From positions 186,001 to 250,000 of the forward strand of contig NZ_CABPSA010000005.1 of NCBI RefSeq assembly GCF_902459615.1: a stretch of DNA of 64,000 bases. The letters are read 5' to 3'. This DNA is from Pandoraea commovens (GTDB lineage Bacteria; Pseudomonadota; Gammaproteobacteria; Burkholderiales; Burkholderiaceae). How positions within the stretch are numbered: position 1 is the first letter of the stretch; each line of letters starts with the position of its first letter. Shown here piece by piece: positions 36,275-44,941 of this stretch. The notes beneath the pieces are model-generated. The model was not told the DNA's origin. It saw nothing but the letters and a program-made list of their open reading frames with translations, and did no database searches. A program made the position numbers and the translations under genes.

Positions 36275-37444
36275 ATGCGCTCACCTCTTCGCGGCATCCG
36301 CCTGTCGGGTGTTTTGCTTGCTCTGACGTTGTCCGGCGTAGTGACGGCGGCCCGTGCCGACCTGACCGTTGGCATTGACCTGTCCTCGACGGGGCCGGCG
36401 GCCGCTATCGGTATTGCCAGCAAGAACGCCATGCAGCTTTGGCCTGACCAGATCGGTGGCCAGAAGGTGCATTACATCTTTCTGGACGACGCCTCCGATC
36501 CCGGCACGGCTGTCAAAAACGCACGCAAGCTCATCAGCGAAAACAAGGTGGACGTGATCGTCGGCCCGAACATCACGCCGAGCGCGCTGGCCATGCTCGA
36601 CCCGATCTCGGAAGCGGAAACGCCGATGGTCACGCTGATCGGTTCGGCGGTGGCCGTAGAGCCGCAGGACGCCAAGCGTCGCTGGGCCTTCAAGATGGCC
36701 GCCAACGATTCGGCCATGGCTGACGTGATGACCCGTTACATGGCCAACCACGGCGTGAAGACGGTCGGATTCATCGGCTTTGCAGACGCCTATGGCGATA
36801 GCTGGTTGAAGGAATTTTCGAAGTTCGCCGCGCTCCGCAAATTGCAGATCGTGGCGCAGGAACGCTTCAACCGGACCGACACGAGCGTGACCGGGCAAGC
36901 GCTTAAATTGATGTCGGCGAAGCCGGACGCCATTCTGGTGGCGGGTTCGGGTACACCGGCTGCACTGCCGCAGCGCACGCTCCAGGAGCGCGGCTACACC
37001 GGCAAGATTTATCAGACGCACGGCATTGCGACGTACGACTTCGTTCGTGTCGGCGGTAAGGATGTCGAGGGCACCCTGTTCCCGACGCAACCGGGCGTCG
37101 TCGCCAAGACGCTGCCGGACGGACATCCCGCCCGCAAAGCGGCGCTTGCGTTCACGAAGAAGTACGAAGCGAAGTACGGCGCGGACACCGTGACCCAGTT
37201 CGCGGCGGATGCTTACGGCGTATGGGATCTGCTCAACGACGCCGTGCCGCGTGCCGCCAAGGTTGCGGCGCCGGGCACGCCCGCGTTCCGTGTGGCATTG
37301 CGCGACGCGCTGGAGTCGACGCATAACCTCGCGATCCCCAACGGCATCATGAACCTGAGTCCGCAGGACCACGTCGGTCTGGATCAGCGTGCCGGAGTAA
37401 TGGGACAGATCAAGAACGGCAAGTTTGTCTACGTCTCCGACTGA
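36275..37444 (+). CDS. ABC transporter periplasmic substrate-binding protein (branched-chain amino acid type)
   Basis: 389 residues. A signal peptide ends near TAARA-DLTVG (residue ~29). The type I periplasmic-binding fold of the LivJ/Peripla_BP_6 family follows: VGIDLSSTGPAAAIGIASKN, DDASDPGTAVKNARKLISEN (~68-87), VDVIVGPNITPSALAML and GFIGFADAYGDSW. The ATG at 36275 has AAAGGAGA in front. It would bind amino acids or aromatic/organic acids; no permease or ATPase is beside it, so it is an orphan component here. Confidence 0.9.
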   Translation: MRSPLRGIRLSGVLLALTLSGVVTAARADLTVGIDLSSTGPAAAIGIASKNAMQLWPDQIGGQKVHYIFLDDASDPGTAVKNARKLISENKVDVIVGPNITPSALAMLDPISEAETPMVTLIGSAVAVEPQDAKRRWAFKMAANDSAMADVMTRYMANHGVKTVGFIGFADAYGDSWLKEFSKFAALRKLQIVAQERFNRTDTSVTGQALKLMSAKPDAILVAGSGTPAALPQRTLQERGYTGKIYQTHGIATYDFVRVGGKDVEGTLFPTQPGVVAKTLPDGHPARKAALAFTKKYEAKYGADTVTQFAADAYGVWDLLNDAVPRAAKVAAPGTPAFRVALRDALESTHNLAIPNGIMNLSPQDHVGLDQRAGVMGQIKNGKFVYVSD

Positions 37445-37466
37445 TATCGGGAAACGGCACGATTGT

Positions 37467-37499
37467 CGGCGGTGCCAAGCCTGAGGTTTGGCACCGCCG
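37467..37499 (+). terminator. Hairpin after the binding-protein gene
   Basis: CGGCGGTGCCAA (37467-37478) pairs with TTGGCACCGCCG (37488-37499), a 12-bp perfect stem with a 9-base loop, 22 bases past the stop. A T tract is missing, so it may protect the 3' end rather than terminate. Confidence 0.55.
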
Positions 37500-37627
37500 G
37501 TGACGCAAAGCTGCCGAAGCGGGCTTGTGGCGGGAGAAAATTTCGGTCATAATCTCGCCTTCGTCCGGTGAGCCGTCAGGTTTATCGAACGATTCACGCT
37601 GCGACACCGTTCGGTGTCGGCACACCC

Positions 37628-37712
37628 GCCCAGGTGGTGAAATTGGTAGACGCAGGGGACTCAAAATCCCCCGCCGCAAGGCGTGCCGGTTCGATTCCGG
37701 CCCTGGGCACCA
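37628..37712 (+). tRNA. tRNA-Leu (anticodon CAA)
   Basis: The 85-base sequence folds as a class II tRNA: acceptor GCCCAGG (37628-37634) with CCTGGGC (37702-37708), D arm with TGGTGAAATTGGTAGA, anticodon stem GGGGA/TCCCC around loop CTCAAAA with anticodon CAA, a short variable arm, and the T arm CCGGTTCGATTCCGG. CCA is encoded at 37710-37712. It reads UUG codons. An integrase remnant lies just downstream, so this tRNA served as an attachment site. Confidence 0.95.
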
Positions 37713-37759
37713 CGGCTTTTCCAAGACATCTGGCGATTCCGCCATGCTCCGCAATTCGG

Positions 37760-37996
37760 TTATTTCGTCGGCTCGACTTTGTCGTCGAGACGGTCGCGCA
37801 CGTAATGCTCGGTCATTACCAAAGAGCGGTGGCCAAGTTGCTTTTGGGCCTTTCGAATATCTCCCGTTGACTCCGCTTTGTCGGTACCGGCTTTGGCCCG
37901 AAGGTCGCGACACTGGAATGCATCCTTAGCAACCCCGGCAGCCTCGCGAGCCGCATCGAATCGAGTTCGCAAGCCTCGCTGAGGCAGATAACGGGG
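37760..37996 (-). pseudogene. C-terminal remnant of a tyrosine-recombinase integrase
   Basis: About 70 residues read from the minus strand: LRTRFDAAREAAGV, then CRDLRAKAGTDKAE, LGHRSLVMTEHYVRD and a final VEPTK. These match the end of phage-type integrases, including the active-site R of the RDLR-like box, the LGH box and the catalytic Tyr of EHYVR. The frame is closed by a TGA a few codons upstream of the homology (near 38006), and the catalytic N-terminal part is absent. It lies 48 bases from the tRNA-Leu end, the classic position for an integrase of a tRNA-borne element. Confidence 0.8.
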
Positions 37997-38081
37997 GGCG
38001 CTAAATGGTCAAGAGCAAGTGCTTGTGAATGTCGTAGAAAATCATCGACGGCCCACCGCATGAGATGGGCCATCTACAAAA

Positions 38082-38414
38082 TTACCTTACCAATTTCGGG
38101 TTCGCTCCGGGCTTAGGTGAGTGAAGTATGTAGTACGGACTGAACAATCGTTCTGTCGCCACCATCGCCTCCGCAAAAGTATCGAAGTAAATCGCATGGT
38201 CCGGGTCAGGTACATGCGCCCGTTGGATTTCTCTCTGCTCCTCATCCCACGCGTAGCCGAGGTAACGGGCATGCGCATGAAACCAAATCACGTAGCCCTT
38301 GCGGGGAAATGACGGCGGCAACGTTGGTACTCGCTGCTTGTCCTTGGACGCGTCGGTCTTCTTGGTCGAGCCAACATCGTGTGGCGTAATGCTGCGCTCG
38401 CTTGCGTCTGTCAC
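38082..38414 (-). CDS. Small hypothetical protein, paralogue of the gene at 41508
   Basis: 110 residues from a GTG at 38414 preceded by GGAGG at ideal distance; the next upstream start (GTG 38444) lacks such a site. The C-terminal ~70 residues (RKGYVIWFHAHARYLGYAW, HVPDPDHAIYFDTFAEAM, YILHSPKPGANPKLVR) match the protein at 41508-41828 nearly residue by residue, while the basic N-terminal ~40 residues differ. Aromatic-rich alternating strands suggest a small compact domain. I do not recognise the family or function. Its GC content is lower than that of the surrounding core genes. Confidence 0.75.
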   Translation of the reverse strand: MTDASERSITPHDVGSTKKTDASKDKQRVPTLPPSFPRKGYVIWFHAHARYLGYAWDEEQREIQRAHVPDPDHAIYFDTFAEAMVATERLFSPYYILHSPKPGANPKLVR

Positions 38415-38579
38415 GGTGCCTCCACTTGGATAGGAATAGTTCACTGGGGGACGTAACTCATCATGTCAGGCGCGCAGATACTTGCGTTTCAGCAACTTCC
38501 GATAAATTTTTCGGCTAAACGGCCAATGCGCCGGAATACCAAAGGCGGCGACCTGAATTCAGAGGGGCGGGCACGTGAT

Positions 38580-38608
38580 TTGATAACTGTTGATAAGAAT
38601 GCTAGAGT
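38580..38608 (+). promoter_or_regulatory. Candidate sigma-70 promoter of parDE
   Basis: TTGATA (38580-38585) and TAGAGT (38603-38608) are spaced by 17 bases, 38 bases upstream of the parD start. TTGATAA is repeated 10 bases later (38590-38596), so the -35 region contains a direct repeat that could be part of the ParD operator. Confidence 0.45.
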
Positions 38609-38645
38609 GACCACTGACCTAGCCAACTCCAACAGGAGGGAAATC

Positions 38646-38903
38646 ATGATCAGTGCAGAACTCGGGCGCTCGCTTGAGGAGTACGTCGCCGAACTGGTGA
38701 AGCGGGGCCGTTACGGCTCGAAGAGTGAGGTGTTGCGCGAGGGGGTCCGTCTGATTCAGGACCGTGAGTCGCAGCTTGCGGCGTTGGATGCGATGGTTGA
38801 GAAGGGCATTGCAGATGCCGCAGCGGGTAAGGGGCAGCCAGCCGCTGATGTGTTCGACCGCCTTGAGAAGAAGTATCAGGCAAAGGTGGACGACGAGGGA
38901 TGA
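38646..38903 (+). CDS. parD: ParD-type antitoxin (ribbon-helix-helix)
   Basis: 85 residues from the ATG at 38646, which has a strong AGGAGGG site; an in-frame start at 38463 is not supported. The N-terminal ~45 residues (ISAELGRSLEEYVAELVKRG, then YGSKSEVLREGVRLI) are a CopG/ParD ribbon-helix-helix DNA-binding domain; the charged C-terminal tail would wrap the toxin. It neutralises ParE and represses its own operon. Its stop overlaps the toxin start (ATGA). Confidence 0.93.
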   Translation: MISAELGRSLEEYVAELVKRGRYGSKSEVLREGVRLIQDRESQLAALDAMVEKGIADAAAGKGQPAADVFDRLEKKYQAKVDDEG

Positions 38904-39199
38904 TCGTTCACTTATTGCCCGAAGCCATCGTAGACCTTGAGACCGTTGGTGATTACATCGCGCTGGACAATCCGCGCCGCGCAGTAGCATTCATTCAAGA
39001 ACTGCGGGACAAGTGTTTGAGCCTCGCAGACATGCCGTACGCCTTCCCCGTCGTGCCGCGCTATGAGCGCTTCGGTATCCGACATCGCGTCTACGGCAAC
39101 TACCAAATCTTCTATCGTGTGGTCGAGTCGGACGAGCGTATCGACATCGTCCACATCCTGCACGGCGCACGAAATTACGCGGCGATTCTGTTTCCCTGA
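38900..39199 (+). CDS. parE: ParE-type toxin (RelE/ParE superfamily)
   Basis: 99 residues. The fold pattern is that of ParE: two N-terminal helices (AIVDLETVGDYIALDNPRRA, FIQELRDKCLSLADMP) followed by strands with the conserved RYERFGIRHRVYGNYQIFYR region and a final VHILHGARNYAAIL. ParE toxins inhibit DNA gyrase. It overlaps parD by 4 bases. The pair probably stabilises the surrounding island. Confidence 0.93.
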   Translation: MIVHLLPEAIVDLETVGDYIALDNPRRAVAFIQELRDKCLSLADMPYAFPVVPRYERFGIRHRVYGNYQIFYRVVESDERIDIVHILHGARNYAAILFP

Positions 39200-39324
39200 T
39201 GGCATCAATTGAAGTGCCGAGGATGAAAAAGTGGTGCTGCGAATGCCCTCGAAAGCCCCCCTAAACATCCCCCAATAAACCGCTGGAATCACTAGCGGCG
39301 CAGTCGTTCATCCCGTCCGACGGC

Positions 39325-40959
39325 TCAGTCCTGTTCCCGCGCCGCACTCACCGCCCCCGACATCTCGTCGACCACGACAATCTTCTCCAACGCATGCCGG
39401 TCTTGCGACATGTGGTAGTACCGCTTCATCCTGCCGTGAATGTCGCGAGCCAACAGAACGTGCGTTGCGTCGACGGCGATGTCCTTCGCCTTGCGGATGT
39501 CCGGCGCTTTCACATAGAAGTCTCGCCTCACCCCATCGATGACCGGCATGGCATTGGTCAGCGCGCGACGCGTTTCCGGGGTCATCTCCGATTGCAGTGT
39601 CGCATCCATTTCACGGGGAGAAGGTCCGAGCGCGTGAGATGGCAATTGTCCCGCCATCGGGCGCGCACGCATAAGCCCTCGTGCCATTCCCAAGGCCGCA
39701 CGTCGCGCCGAAGGCAGTACCAGGTTCAGCTTGTTCAGCGTGCTGATCCATTTTTGCCCTTCACCGGAATTCCCCACGGGGTTCAAGTCGGCGTGATGCG
39801 TCGCTACGACGAGGTTCGGATGCCGGTAAAGACTGCCGAAAATACCTCCGTCGACGCCCGTCTTTCCACCGAACGCGTTTTTTCTGAACTGCGTCCCCGA
39901 CTCTTCATAGCTGCCGCTGATGTCGTTCGAGCATCGAACATAGTCCGCAATCGAGGAAGGCAGGATTCGCCTGCGCGTCCCATTCTCCACATCGACCTGC
40001 ACGCCACCACTGCGAAACACCCCGGCAACGTTTGCCATGTCCTCCGTGTTCACCATCACGGCGCAGGCTCTGCAATAGCTAAGAAAGGCATCCTCGGAAA
40101 GCGCTCGCCTGCATGACAAGGCGAACTCGGACGTCAGTCCGCCGGCACGTGTCGAGTTAGCGTCGACGAATGCCTTGCCATGTTTGCGCATCGCATAAAT
40201 CGTCAGACTATCCTCATCCACAAAGCCCGAGGCATCCAGCGTCGCCAGCAATTGCCGGTTGCGACTCATTGCCTGGTCAGGCGGACAAAACTCGAACTCT
40301 CCGGCGGCCATGGCTTCATTGACGCTCAACCCCGGATTTCTCGTCAACGACTTCATCATCTCCAGGAAGCCATCGAACGGATCGCTGCCCGACGGCGTGT
40401 GAATCTGAATCAGCATCCACGTTGCAAGCGCACCGATGTTCACACTCGAATTGAACGGACGGCCGTCGGGTGCGAGCGTGGCATCGTTATAGGGGAGCGT
40501 AGATGCTTGCATCCCGACGTATCGACCGTAGCGCTCAGGCTGACCGCCCATCAACCGAATCGCCAGCGCCATCGCCACCGGTTTGGACATGCTCTGCTGC
40601 GAAAAGCGGTGATGCATATCGCCAACGCTGACGATCTTTCCCGTGCGCGTGTCCATCAAAGAGATAGCGCGCTTTTCCGCACACGGATTCGTACCGGGAA
40701 TGCCTTGAACGGGACGCCCTTTGCCGACGGGTGCAGCACGCGAACGAATCACTTCGCTCAGCAGCGCAGCGTCCACGACATACGATTTCCGATAGACCGC
40801 CGAAGGCGAGATGTCCTCTCGCGCCCCCTCACTCACGTTCCGAATGTGCATCAGGTCGGCGATCATCACGCGACCGGCAGGATCTGCCTGACATGGTTGA
40901 AGATGCACAGAAGCAACGTCATCCACGGGAATCCGTGGGACAAAAGACAGAATTTTCAT
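39325..40959 (-). CDS. Glutaminase-fold protein with N- and C-terminal extensions, possible effector
   Basis: 544 residues from the ATG at 40959 (a frame to 41070 adds 37 doubtful residues). The centre (~100-400) follows the serine-dependent glutaminase (GlsA) order: FSQQSMSKPVAMALAIRLMG with SMSK as SxxK (~129-148), GRPFNSSVNIGALATWMLIQ (~174-193), YCRACAVMVNTEDMANVAGV with the candidate Tyr (~305-324) and FGGKTGVDGGIFGSLYRHP (~370-388). Bacterial glutaminases are about 310 residues; here ~95 N-terminal and ~140 C-terminal residues are extra. It may hydrolyse glutamine, or deamidate a target as a secreted effector. It is a single gene inside the island; upstream 40960-41507 has no gene I can support. 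Confidence 0.68.
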   Translation of the reverse strand: MKILSFVPRIPVDDVASVHLQPCQADPAGRVMIADLMHIRNVSEGAREDISPSAVYRKSYVVDAALLSEVIRSRAAPVGKGRPVQGIPGTNPCAEKRAISLMDTRTGKIVSVGDMHHRFSQQSMSKPVAMALAIRLMGGQPERYGRYVGMQASTLPYNDATLAPDGRPFNSSVNIGALATWMLIQIHTPSGSDPFDGFLEMMKSLTRNPGLSVNEAMAAGEFEFCPPDQAMSRNRQLLATLDASGFVDEDSLTIYAMRKHGKAFVDANSTRAGGLTSEFALSCRRALSEDAFLSYCRACAVMVNTEDMANVAGVFRSGGVQVDVENGTRRRILPSSIADYVRCSNDISGSYEESGTQFRKNAFGGKTGVDGGIFGSLYRHPNLVVATHHADLNPVGNSGEGQKWISTLNKLNLVLPSARRAALGMARGLMRARPMAGQLPSHALGPSPREMDATLQSEMTPETRRALTNAMPVIDGVRRDFYVKAPDIRKAKDIAVDATHVLLARDIHGRMKRYYHMSQDRHALEKIVVVDEMSGAVSAAREQD

Positions 40960-41507
40960 GATGCGGCGACTTTCTTGAACTCGGAGATATCTGGTCTCAA
41001 CCTGTTCGATGACCCTATTTCTCTCAGAGCTTCGCCTTGCGGCAAGATCGCCGTGTGTCCCCGCCGTCATTGCGACGGCTTCGGCATTTCGAGAAGAGCA
41101 TCCCTAAACGATGTTTTATTTCCCTAGGCTACAGGTACGACCAGGAAAGCCGATTCTATGGTTCGCTCATCGCATACTCGACGCGACAACCTCATCGGGT
41201 CCGTTCGCTACGGCTCGGCAATCAGGTCGCTATCTTCATAACATCACGTAATTTCCGAATCGGTTGATAGCGCGGAGATCTCGCGCCGAACGCTGCGCAG
41301 TCGTCGTCGGATCCCTCGCGCCGCGCGCAATACCGCGTAGCACATGGATCGAAGCGCTCACTACGTTTTCATATTCAATTGGGAAAAGCGCCGAAGCCTT
41401 GCGCGTGGCAGCGATCGGGCAGAACGATTCGGACGATGCTGAAACTCACGTCACTTCACGCCTGCCATCATGAAAACACCCTAACCGTACATTTATGGGA
41501 GACCTTC
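40960..41507. other. 548-base region without a supportable gene
   Basis: Open frames here are short and overlap the 5' end of the glutaminase-like gene or lack ribosome sites. It should contain the divergent promoters of the glutaminase-like gene and the small gene at 41508. Composition is lower in GC than the core flanks. I see no repeat, RNA or mobile-element end. Confidence 0.4.
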
Positions 41508-41828
41508 ATGAACGCTTCTAAAGACGCGAAGACCGAGAAGAGCAGCGACGTCGTTAAGAAGAATCGCAAGCGCTGCGGAACACTGAACGTGCCGAAATCG
41601 TTAGCTCGGCAAGGCTACGTAGTTTGGTTTTATGAGCACGGGGAGTATCTGGGATTGGCGTGGAACGAAACGGCTTCGGAAATCGAAAAAGCGCACGTCA
41701 CCGACGACGATCACGCGATCTACTTCGAAACGTTCGCGCAAGCCGCAGTGGCGTGCGACAAGTTCGTCAGCCCGTGCCGCGTGCTCCATTCGCCTGGCCC
41801 CGGCAAGCGGCCGAAACTCATGGGCTAA
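41508..41828 (+). CDS. Small hypothetical protein, paralogue of the gene at 38082
   Basis: 106 residues from the ATG at 41508 behind GGGAGA. QGYVVWFYEHGEYLGLAW, HVTDDDHAIYFETFAQAA and RVLHSPGPGKRPKLMG correspond closely to the 38082-38414 protein, whose orientation is opposite. The first ~40 residues are Lys/Ser/Asp-rich and unlike the paralogue. The shared domain has about 70 residues with conserved Trp, Tyr, His and Asp positions. Function unknown; not a duplicate by recent recombination because the DNA has diverged. Confidence 0.75.
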   Translation: MNASKDAKTEKSSDVVKKNRKRCGTLNVPKSLARQGYVVWFYEHGEYLGLAWNETASEIEKAHVTDDDHAIYFETFAQAAVACDKFVSPCRVLHSPGPGKRPKLMG

Positions 41829-41998
41829 TCGCGGCGGACGGTTCGCCGTTTGTGGCGGGCCGTCCGTGCCTGTAGACGATCTGACACGGTTCGCCCGAGT
41901 GGGTGCTGCGGCGTCTGCACGCGCACCGTTTCGGCGGCGATCCCAACCTTTGGGTGCGCGTCACGTCGGCCTTGCGCCCACGCGAGAACCGTCGGCGA

Positions 41999-42631
41999 CT
42001 ACGGTGGGCTGATCTTCGAGAGAAAGTGCGTCGCGGCAACAAGCGCTGTGCCGACCGTCACGATGGTGCCGATTAGTCGCCAGGTGAGCACATGTAGTTC
42101 GCGATGTAACCCGGCACCCAGCGCGTGCATGTCCGATCTGACCGACGCGATCTCACCTGCTATTTCGCTGCGGACTTTGCCGAACTCCTGATGCATCTCT
42201 CGGCGCAACTCTCCAAACCCCTGATGCATCTCCTGACGCAACTCTCCGAGCCCCCGATGCATCTCCTGACGCACCTTTCCGAACTCCTGATGCATCTCCT
42301 GCCGTACCTTTCCGAGCCCCCGATGCATCTCCTGACGCACCTTTCCGAACTCCTGATGCATCTCCTGCCGCACCGTTCCGAACTCCTGATGCATCTCGCT
42401 TCTGAGGCCGCCAACTTCGCGATGCGTCTCGGCACGAACCGTGCCGAACTCCCTAGCAAGATCCTCCTTGGTTGCCAGGGTCGGTAACACCGCCTCGACG
42501 GACGCAATTCTTTCATGCAACCGCATCTCATCGTGCTTGTGCCGGGCATCCGCGTGCCCTACTTTGAACCGTGTAATACGTGAATCAATTTTCCGGAGTG
42601 TTCCCATCTTCATCTGCACCTTCTGTCGCAT
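41999..42631 (-). CDS. Membrane-anchored coiled-coil protein with 11-residue repeats (DUF1640-like)
   Basis: 210 residues from the ATG at 42631, behind GAGGTGAGGG; a start at 42751 has no such site. After a basic N-terminus and a LATKEDLAREF segment typical of DUF1640-like coiled coils, about ten 11-residue units run from residue 65 to 174 (consensus VRQEMHQEFGK, alternating with VRQEMHRGLGK). One C-terminal transmembrane helix follows (LIGTIVTVGTALVAATHFL, ~185-203). Hendecads form a right-handed coiled coil, so the protein should be a rod standing on the membrane. Partners and function are unknown. Confidence 0.78.
   Translation of the reverse strand: MRQKVQMKMGTLRKIDSRITRFKVGHADARHKHDEMRLHERIASVEAVLPTLATKEDLAREFGTVRAETHREVGGLRSEMHQEFGTVRQEMHQEFGKVRQEMHRGLGKVRQEMHQEFGKVRQEMHRGLGELRQEMHQGFGELRREMHQEFGKVRSEIAGEIASVRSDMHALGAGLHRELHVLTWRLIGTIVTVGTALVAATHFLSKISPP
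42176..42406 (-). repeat. 33-bp tandem repeats coding the hendecad rod
   Basis: Seven clear 33-bp units (residues 76-152 of the coiled-coil protein) lie head to tail, alternating between a QEFGK and a RGLGK type, so that 66-bp pairs are nearly identical. Reading frame is kept, so the unit number can change by recombination or slippage without loss of the gene. Confidence 0.85.
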
Positions 42632-42793
42632 CGTCGCCCTCACCTCGCAGGCGTCGACACGTTGGGTAAACGATGTGCAGTGAAGGCGCTTTCGTGCGAA
42701 ATATGCGGCTTTTTTGCGATCGTCCGGCTCCGCTGCGCTCGCGCCCGTCACTGCATGAGAACCACTCTATCCCGCTGCGCTGTGCTTTCGGTT

Positions 42794-43921
42794 CTACGTA
42801 GTCGCCGACATAGGTGCGGCCAGATGAGCCACGATCTCTTGCGCCGTCGCCCGCGCGCTTCGCATGACGCCGATCAGCGTCGCCGACGCATACCCCGTCC
42901 ACTCGCCGTAGCCAACCAGCCATAGTCGGGGCTCATCGACGCTCCTTGTCCCGGTGACGCGAATCCGCCCATCGGCCTGCGCAATACCCAGGCCGCGCAA
43001 ATGACCCAGCGAAGGCCGAAATCCGGTGCACCAGATAACGACGTCGACCGTCGTATGCGTCCCGTCTTCCCAGACGACACCGTCCTCGACGAATCGCGCG
43101 AACGGACGCACTGTGCGCAACACCCCACGCGAACGCGCTTCAAGCACCGACGGCACCATGACAATGTGCCCCAGCCCGCTATCGGGATACGGGTCCGGCA
43201 AGCCTTGCTGCACAGCCTGCCAGCGTGCCGTTGCGCGTTCGAACAGCACGCGTCCGTCGACGTCGTCCGGTAAGTAAGACGGCGGACTTAGCGTGACCCA
43301 GGTCGCTTCGCTCACCTGCGACACTTCGGCATAGATCTGCGCCCCCGAATTGCCACCACCGACGACCAGCACGCGCCGCCCGCGCAGCCCCTGCGCCCCC
43401 GCGTATTCGGCCGAATGCATCTGGAGTCCGCCGAACGCATCCTGCCCCGGATAGGACGGCACATACGGCGAACGCCACGACCCCGTTGCACTGACGACAG
43501 TGCGGGCCAGCCAGTCGCCGCGATCGGTACTCACCCGCAATCCGTCTGTCTGTGCGACGACGTTCGTCACGTTGACGGGACGCATCACCGGCACCTCATA
43601 ACGCGCTTCGTACTCGCGCAAATACGTCACGACCGCGTCTCTCGACGGGTATTGCATCTCGCCGCCGCGCATCGGCCACCCCGGCAATGACGACCATTGC
43701 GCAGGCGAAAAAAGTTGCAGCGACGGCCACGCCCGTTGCCATGCGCCGCCCGCGGTCGTCTGATCGTCCAGCACCTGATAGTTCACCTGCCATCGACGCA
43801 GGAAGTACGCCGTCGCAAGCGCCGACTGGCCGCCGCCGATCACAAGCGTATCGACGTGCCTCATCGAAGACGACGAAGGCAAGGATGACGAAGGCGGCGA
43901 TGCCATCTCTTGCAGGCTCAT
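42794..43921 (-). CDS. Flavin-dependent NAD(P)-binding monooxygenase-like oxidoreductase
   Basis: 375 residues. An FAD-binding [15 protein letters not shown] motif (about residues 29-43) and a second dinucleotide motif [16 protein letters not shown] (~195-210) flank a substrate region, and [11 protein letters not shown] (~301) is the linker motif of flavoprotein monooxygenases. It resembles ArsO/flavin-binding-monooxygenase-like proteins. The start overlaps the stop of the AraC gene (ATGA), so both are one operon. Substrate unknown. Confidence 0.82.
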   Translation of the reverse strand: MSLQEMASPPSSSLPSSSSMRHVDTLVIGGGQSALATAYFLRRWQVNYQVLDDQTTAGGAWQRAWPSLQLFSPAQWSSLPGWPMRGGEMQYPSRDAVVTYLREYEARYEVPVMRPVNVTNVVAQTDGLRVSTDRGDWLARTVVSATGSWRSPYVPSYPGQDAFGGLQMHSAEYAGAQGLRGRRVLVVGGGNSGAQIYAEVSQVSEATWVTLSPPSYLPDDVDGRVLFERATARWQAVQQGLPDPYPDSGLGHIVMVPSVLEARSRGVLRTVRPFARFVEDGVVWEDGTHTTVDVVIWCTGFRPSLGHLRGLGIAQADGRIRVTGTRSVDEPRLWLVGYGEWTGYASATLIGVMRSARATAQEIVAHLAAPMSATT

Positions 43922-44814
43922 GCCCCCTCCTCGTCATCCGCCTGCACACGCGGCCCCACCTGACGGAAATAACGTCCTGGCGATTCTCCGAAGGCACGCC
44001 GGAACATGGCGATGAAATTGCTGGGGGTCGAGTACCCGAGCGAATCGGCAATCGTACCGACGGGTTCGCCGTTTGCCAGCCGTTCAAGCGCACTCACCAG
44101 ACGCGCCTGTTGCCGCCACTGCGTGAACCCCATCCCCGTTTCCGCCACAAAAAGACGCCGTGCCGTGCGCGACGACACACCGGCATGCTGGGCCAGCGCC
44201 TCCAGCGAGGTCTGCCCGCTCAGATCGTCGAGCACGGCACGCGCCACACGCGCTACGCGCGCATCGGTCGGCATTGGCAGCCCGAGCGGCTCGGCAGGTG
44301 CGCGCGCGATCTCATCGACCAGCACCTGCGCAAGCCGCATCTCCTCGTCCGTCAGCACGTCTCGCAGCGCCCACGACACGGCCCGTTTGACAAGCGCCGC
44401 CAGCAACTCCGACACGCCCACCACAGAGGGCGTGGACGGCAATGTCGTCGCAGCCGCTGGCGTCACCAGCACGATCCACCCGCTCACCACGCTCGATAGC
44501 GACACGCGATGCGTGACACCGGGCGGAATCCATCCCGCTCGGTAGGGCGGCAACACCCACGCGCCGAACGGCGTATGCACGTGCGCCAATCCCGCGTGAA
44601 TACAGAACAATTGGCCTCGGACGTGCGAATGCCAATCCAGCTCGCGCGTGCCGATCCTGAACAGACTTCGCTCGTGATCGCGCCCGCCGAAGGCCCAGAC
44701 GGGCGGGCCGTCGAGCCGGTCGTTCGGCTTGTAGCGGGCGAACGGCGAGTCGTCGAGTTGCATCAGCCCCACGTCGGGTTTCCTGCGCGGCAGGTCGAGA
44801 GAATCGGTGCTCAT
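43918..44814 (-). CDS. AraC-family transcriptional regulator with cupin sensor
   Basis: 298 residues from the ATG at 44814; a longer frame starts at 44967 but would overlap the divergent promoter. An N-terminal cupin-like domain ([38 protein letters not shown], ~60-115) precedes a C-terminal double helix-turn-helix ([20 protein letters not shown] and [20 protein letters not shown], ~205-285). It is cotranscribed with the downstream monooxygenase and divergent (127 bases) from another one, so it probably controls both. Confidence 0.9.
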   Translation of the reverse strand: MSTDSLDLPRRKPDVGLMQLDDSPFARYKPNDRLDGPPVWAFGGRDHERSLFRIGTRELDWHSHVRGQLFCIHAGLAHVHTPFGAWVLPPYRAGWIPPGVTHRVSLSSVVSGWIVLVTPAAATTLPSTPSVVGVSELLAALVKRAVSWALRDVLTDEEMRLAQVLVDEIARAPAEPLGLPMPTDARVARVARAVLDDLSGQTSLEALAQHAGVSSRTARRLFVAETGMGFTQWRQQARLVSALERLANGEPVGTIADSLGYSTPSNFIAMFRRAFGESPGRYFRQVGPRVQADDEEGA

Positions 44815-44941
44815 ACGTTTGTCCGATGTTTGTCCGATTTGCATTGTTTTATGACCAAACAATGTTATCAGGTCAAACGCGAGCGCGCGGACAATGAGCG
44901 AAGTGCCACTGCTGGCCGCCTCATGACGGCCCATCGAAATC

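Noticed and set aside
37816-38073. 85-residue minus-strand frame overlapping the integrase remnant
   Set aside because: It is a different frame from the one with integrase motifs and has no match of its own; the LGH and EHYVR motifs decide for the other frame.
40000-40959. Penicillin-binding or beta-lactamase identity for the protein at 39325
   Set aside because: SxxK alone would allow it, but the order of FNSSVN, YCRACAV and KTGVDGGIFG motifs fits glutaminase better; kept as an alternative only.
41037-41473. Small plus-strand frames upstream of the 41508 gene
   Set aside because: Short, without ribosome sites, and partly antisense to the 5' end of the glutaminase-like gene.
42176-42406. 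33-bp direct repeats suggestive of a CRISPR array
   Set aside because: The units are contiguous with no spacers, remain in frame and code the hendecad coiled coil; no cas gene is near.
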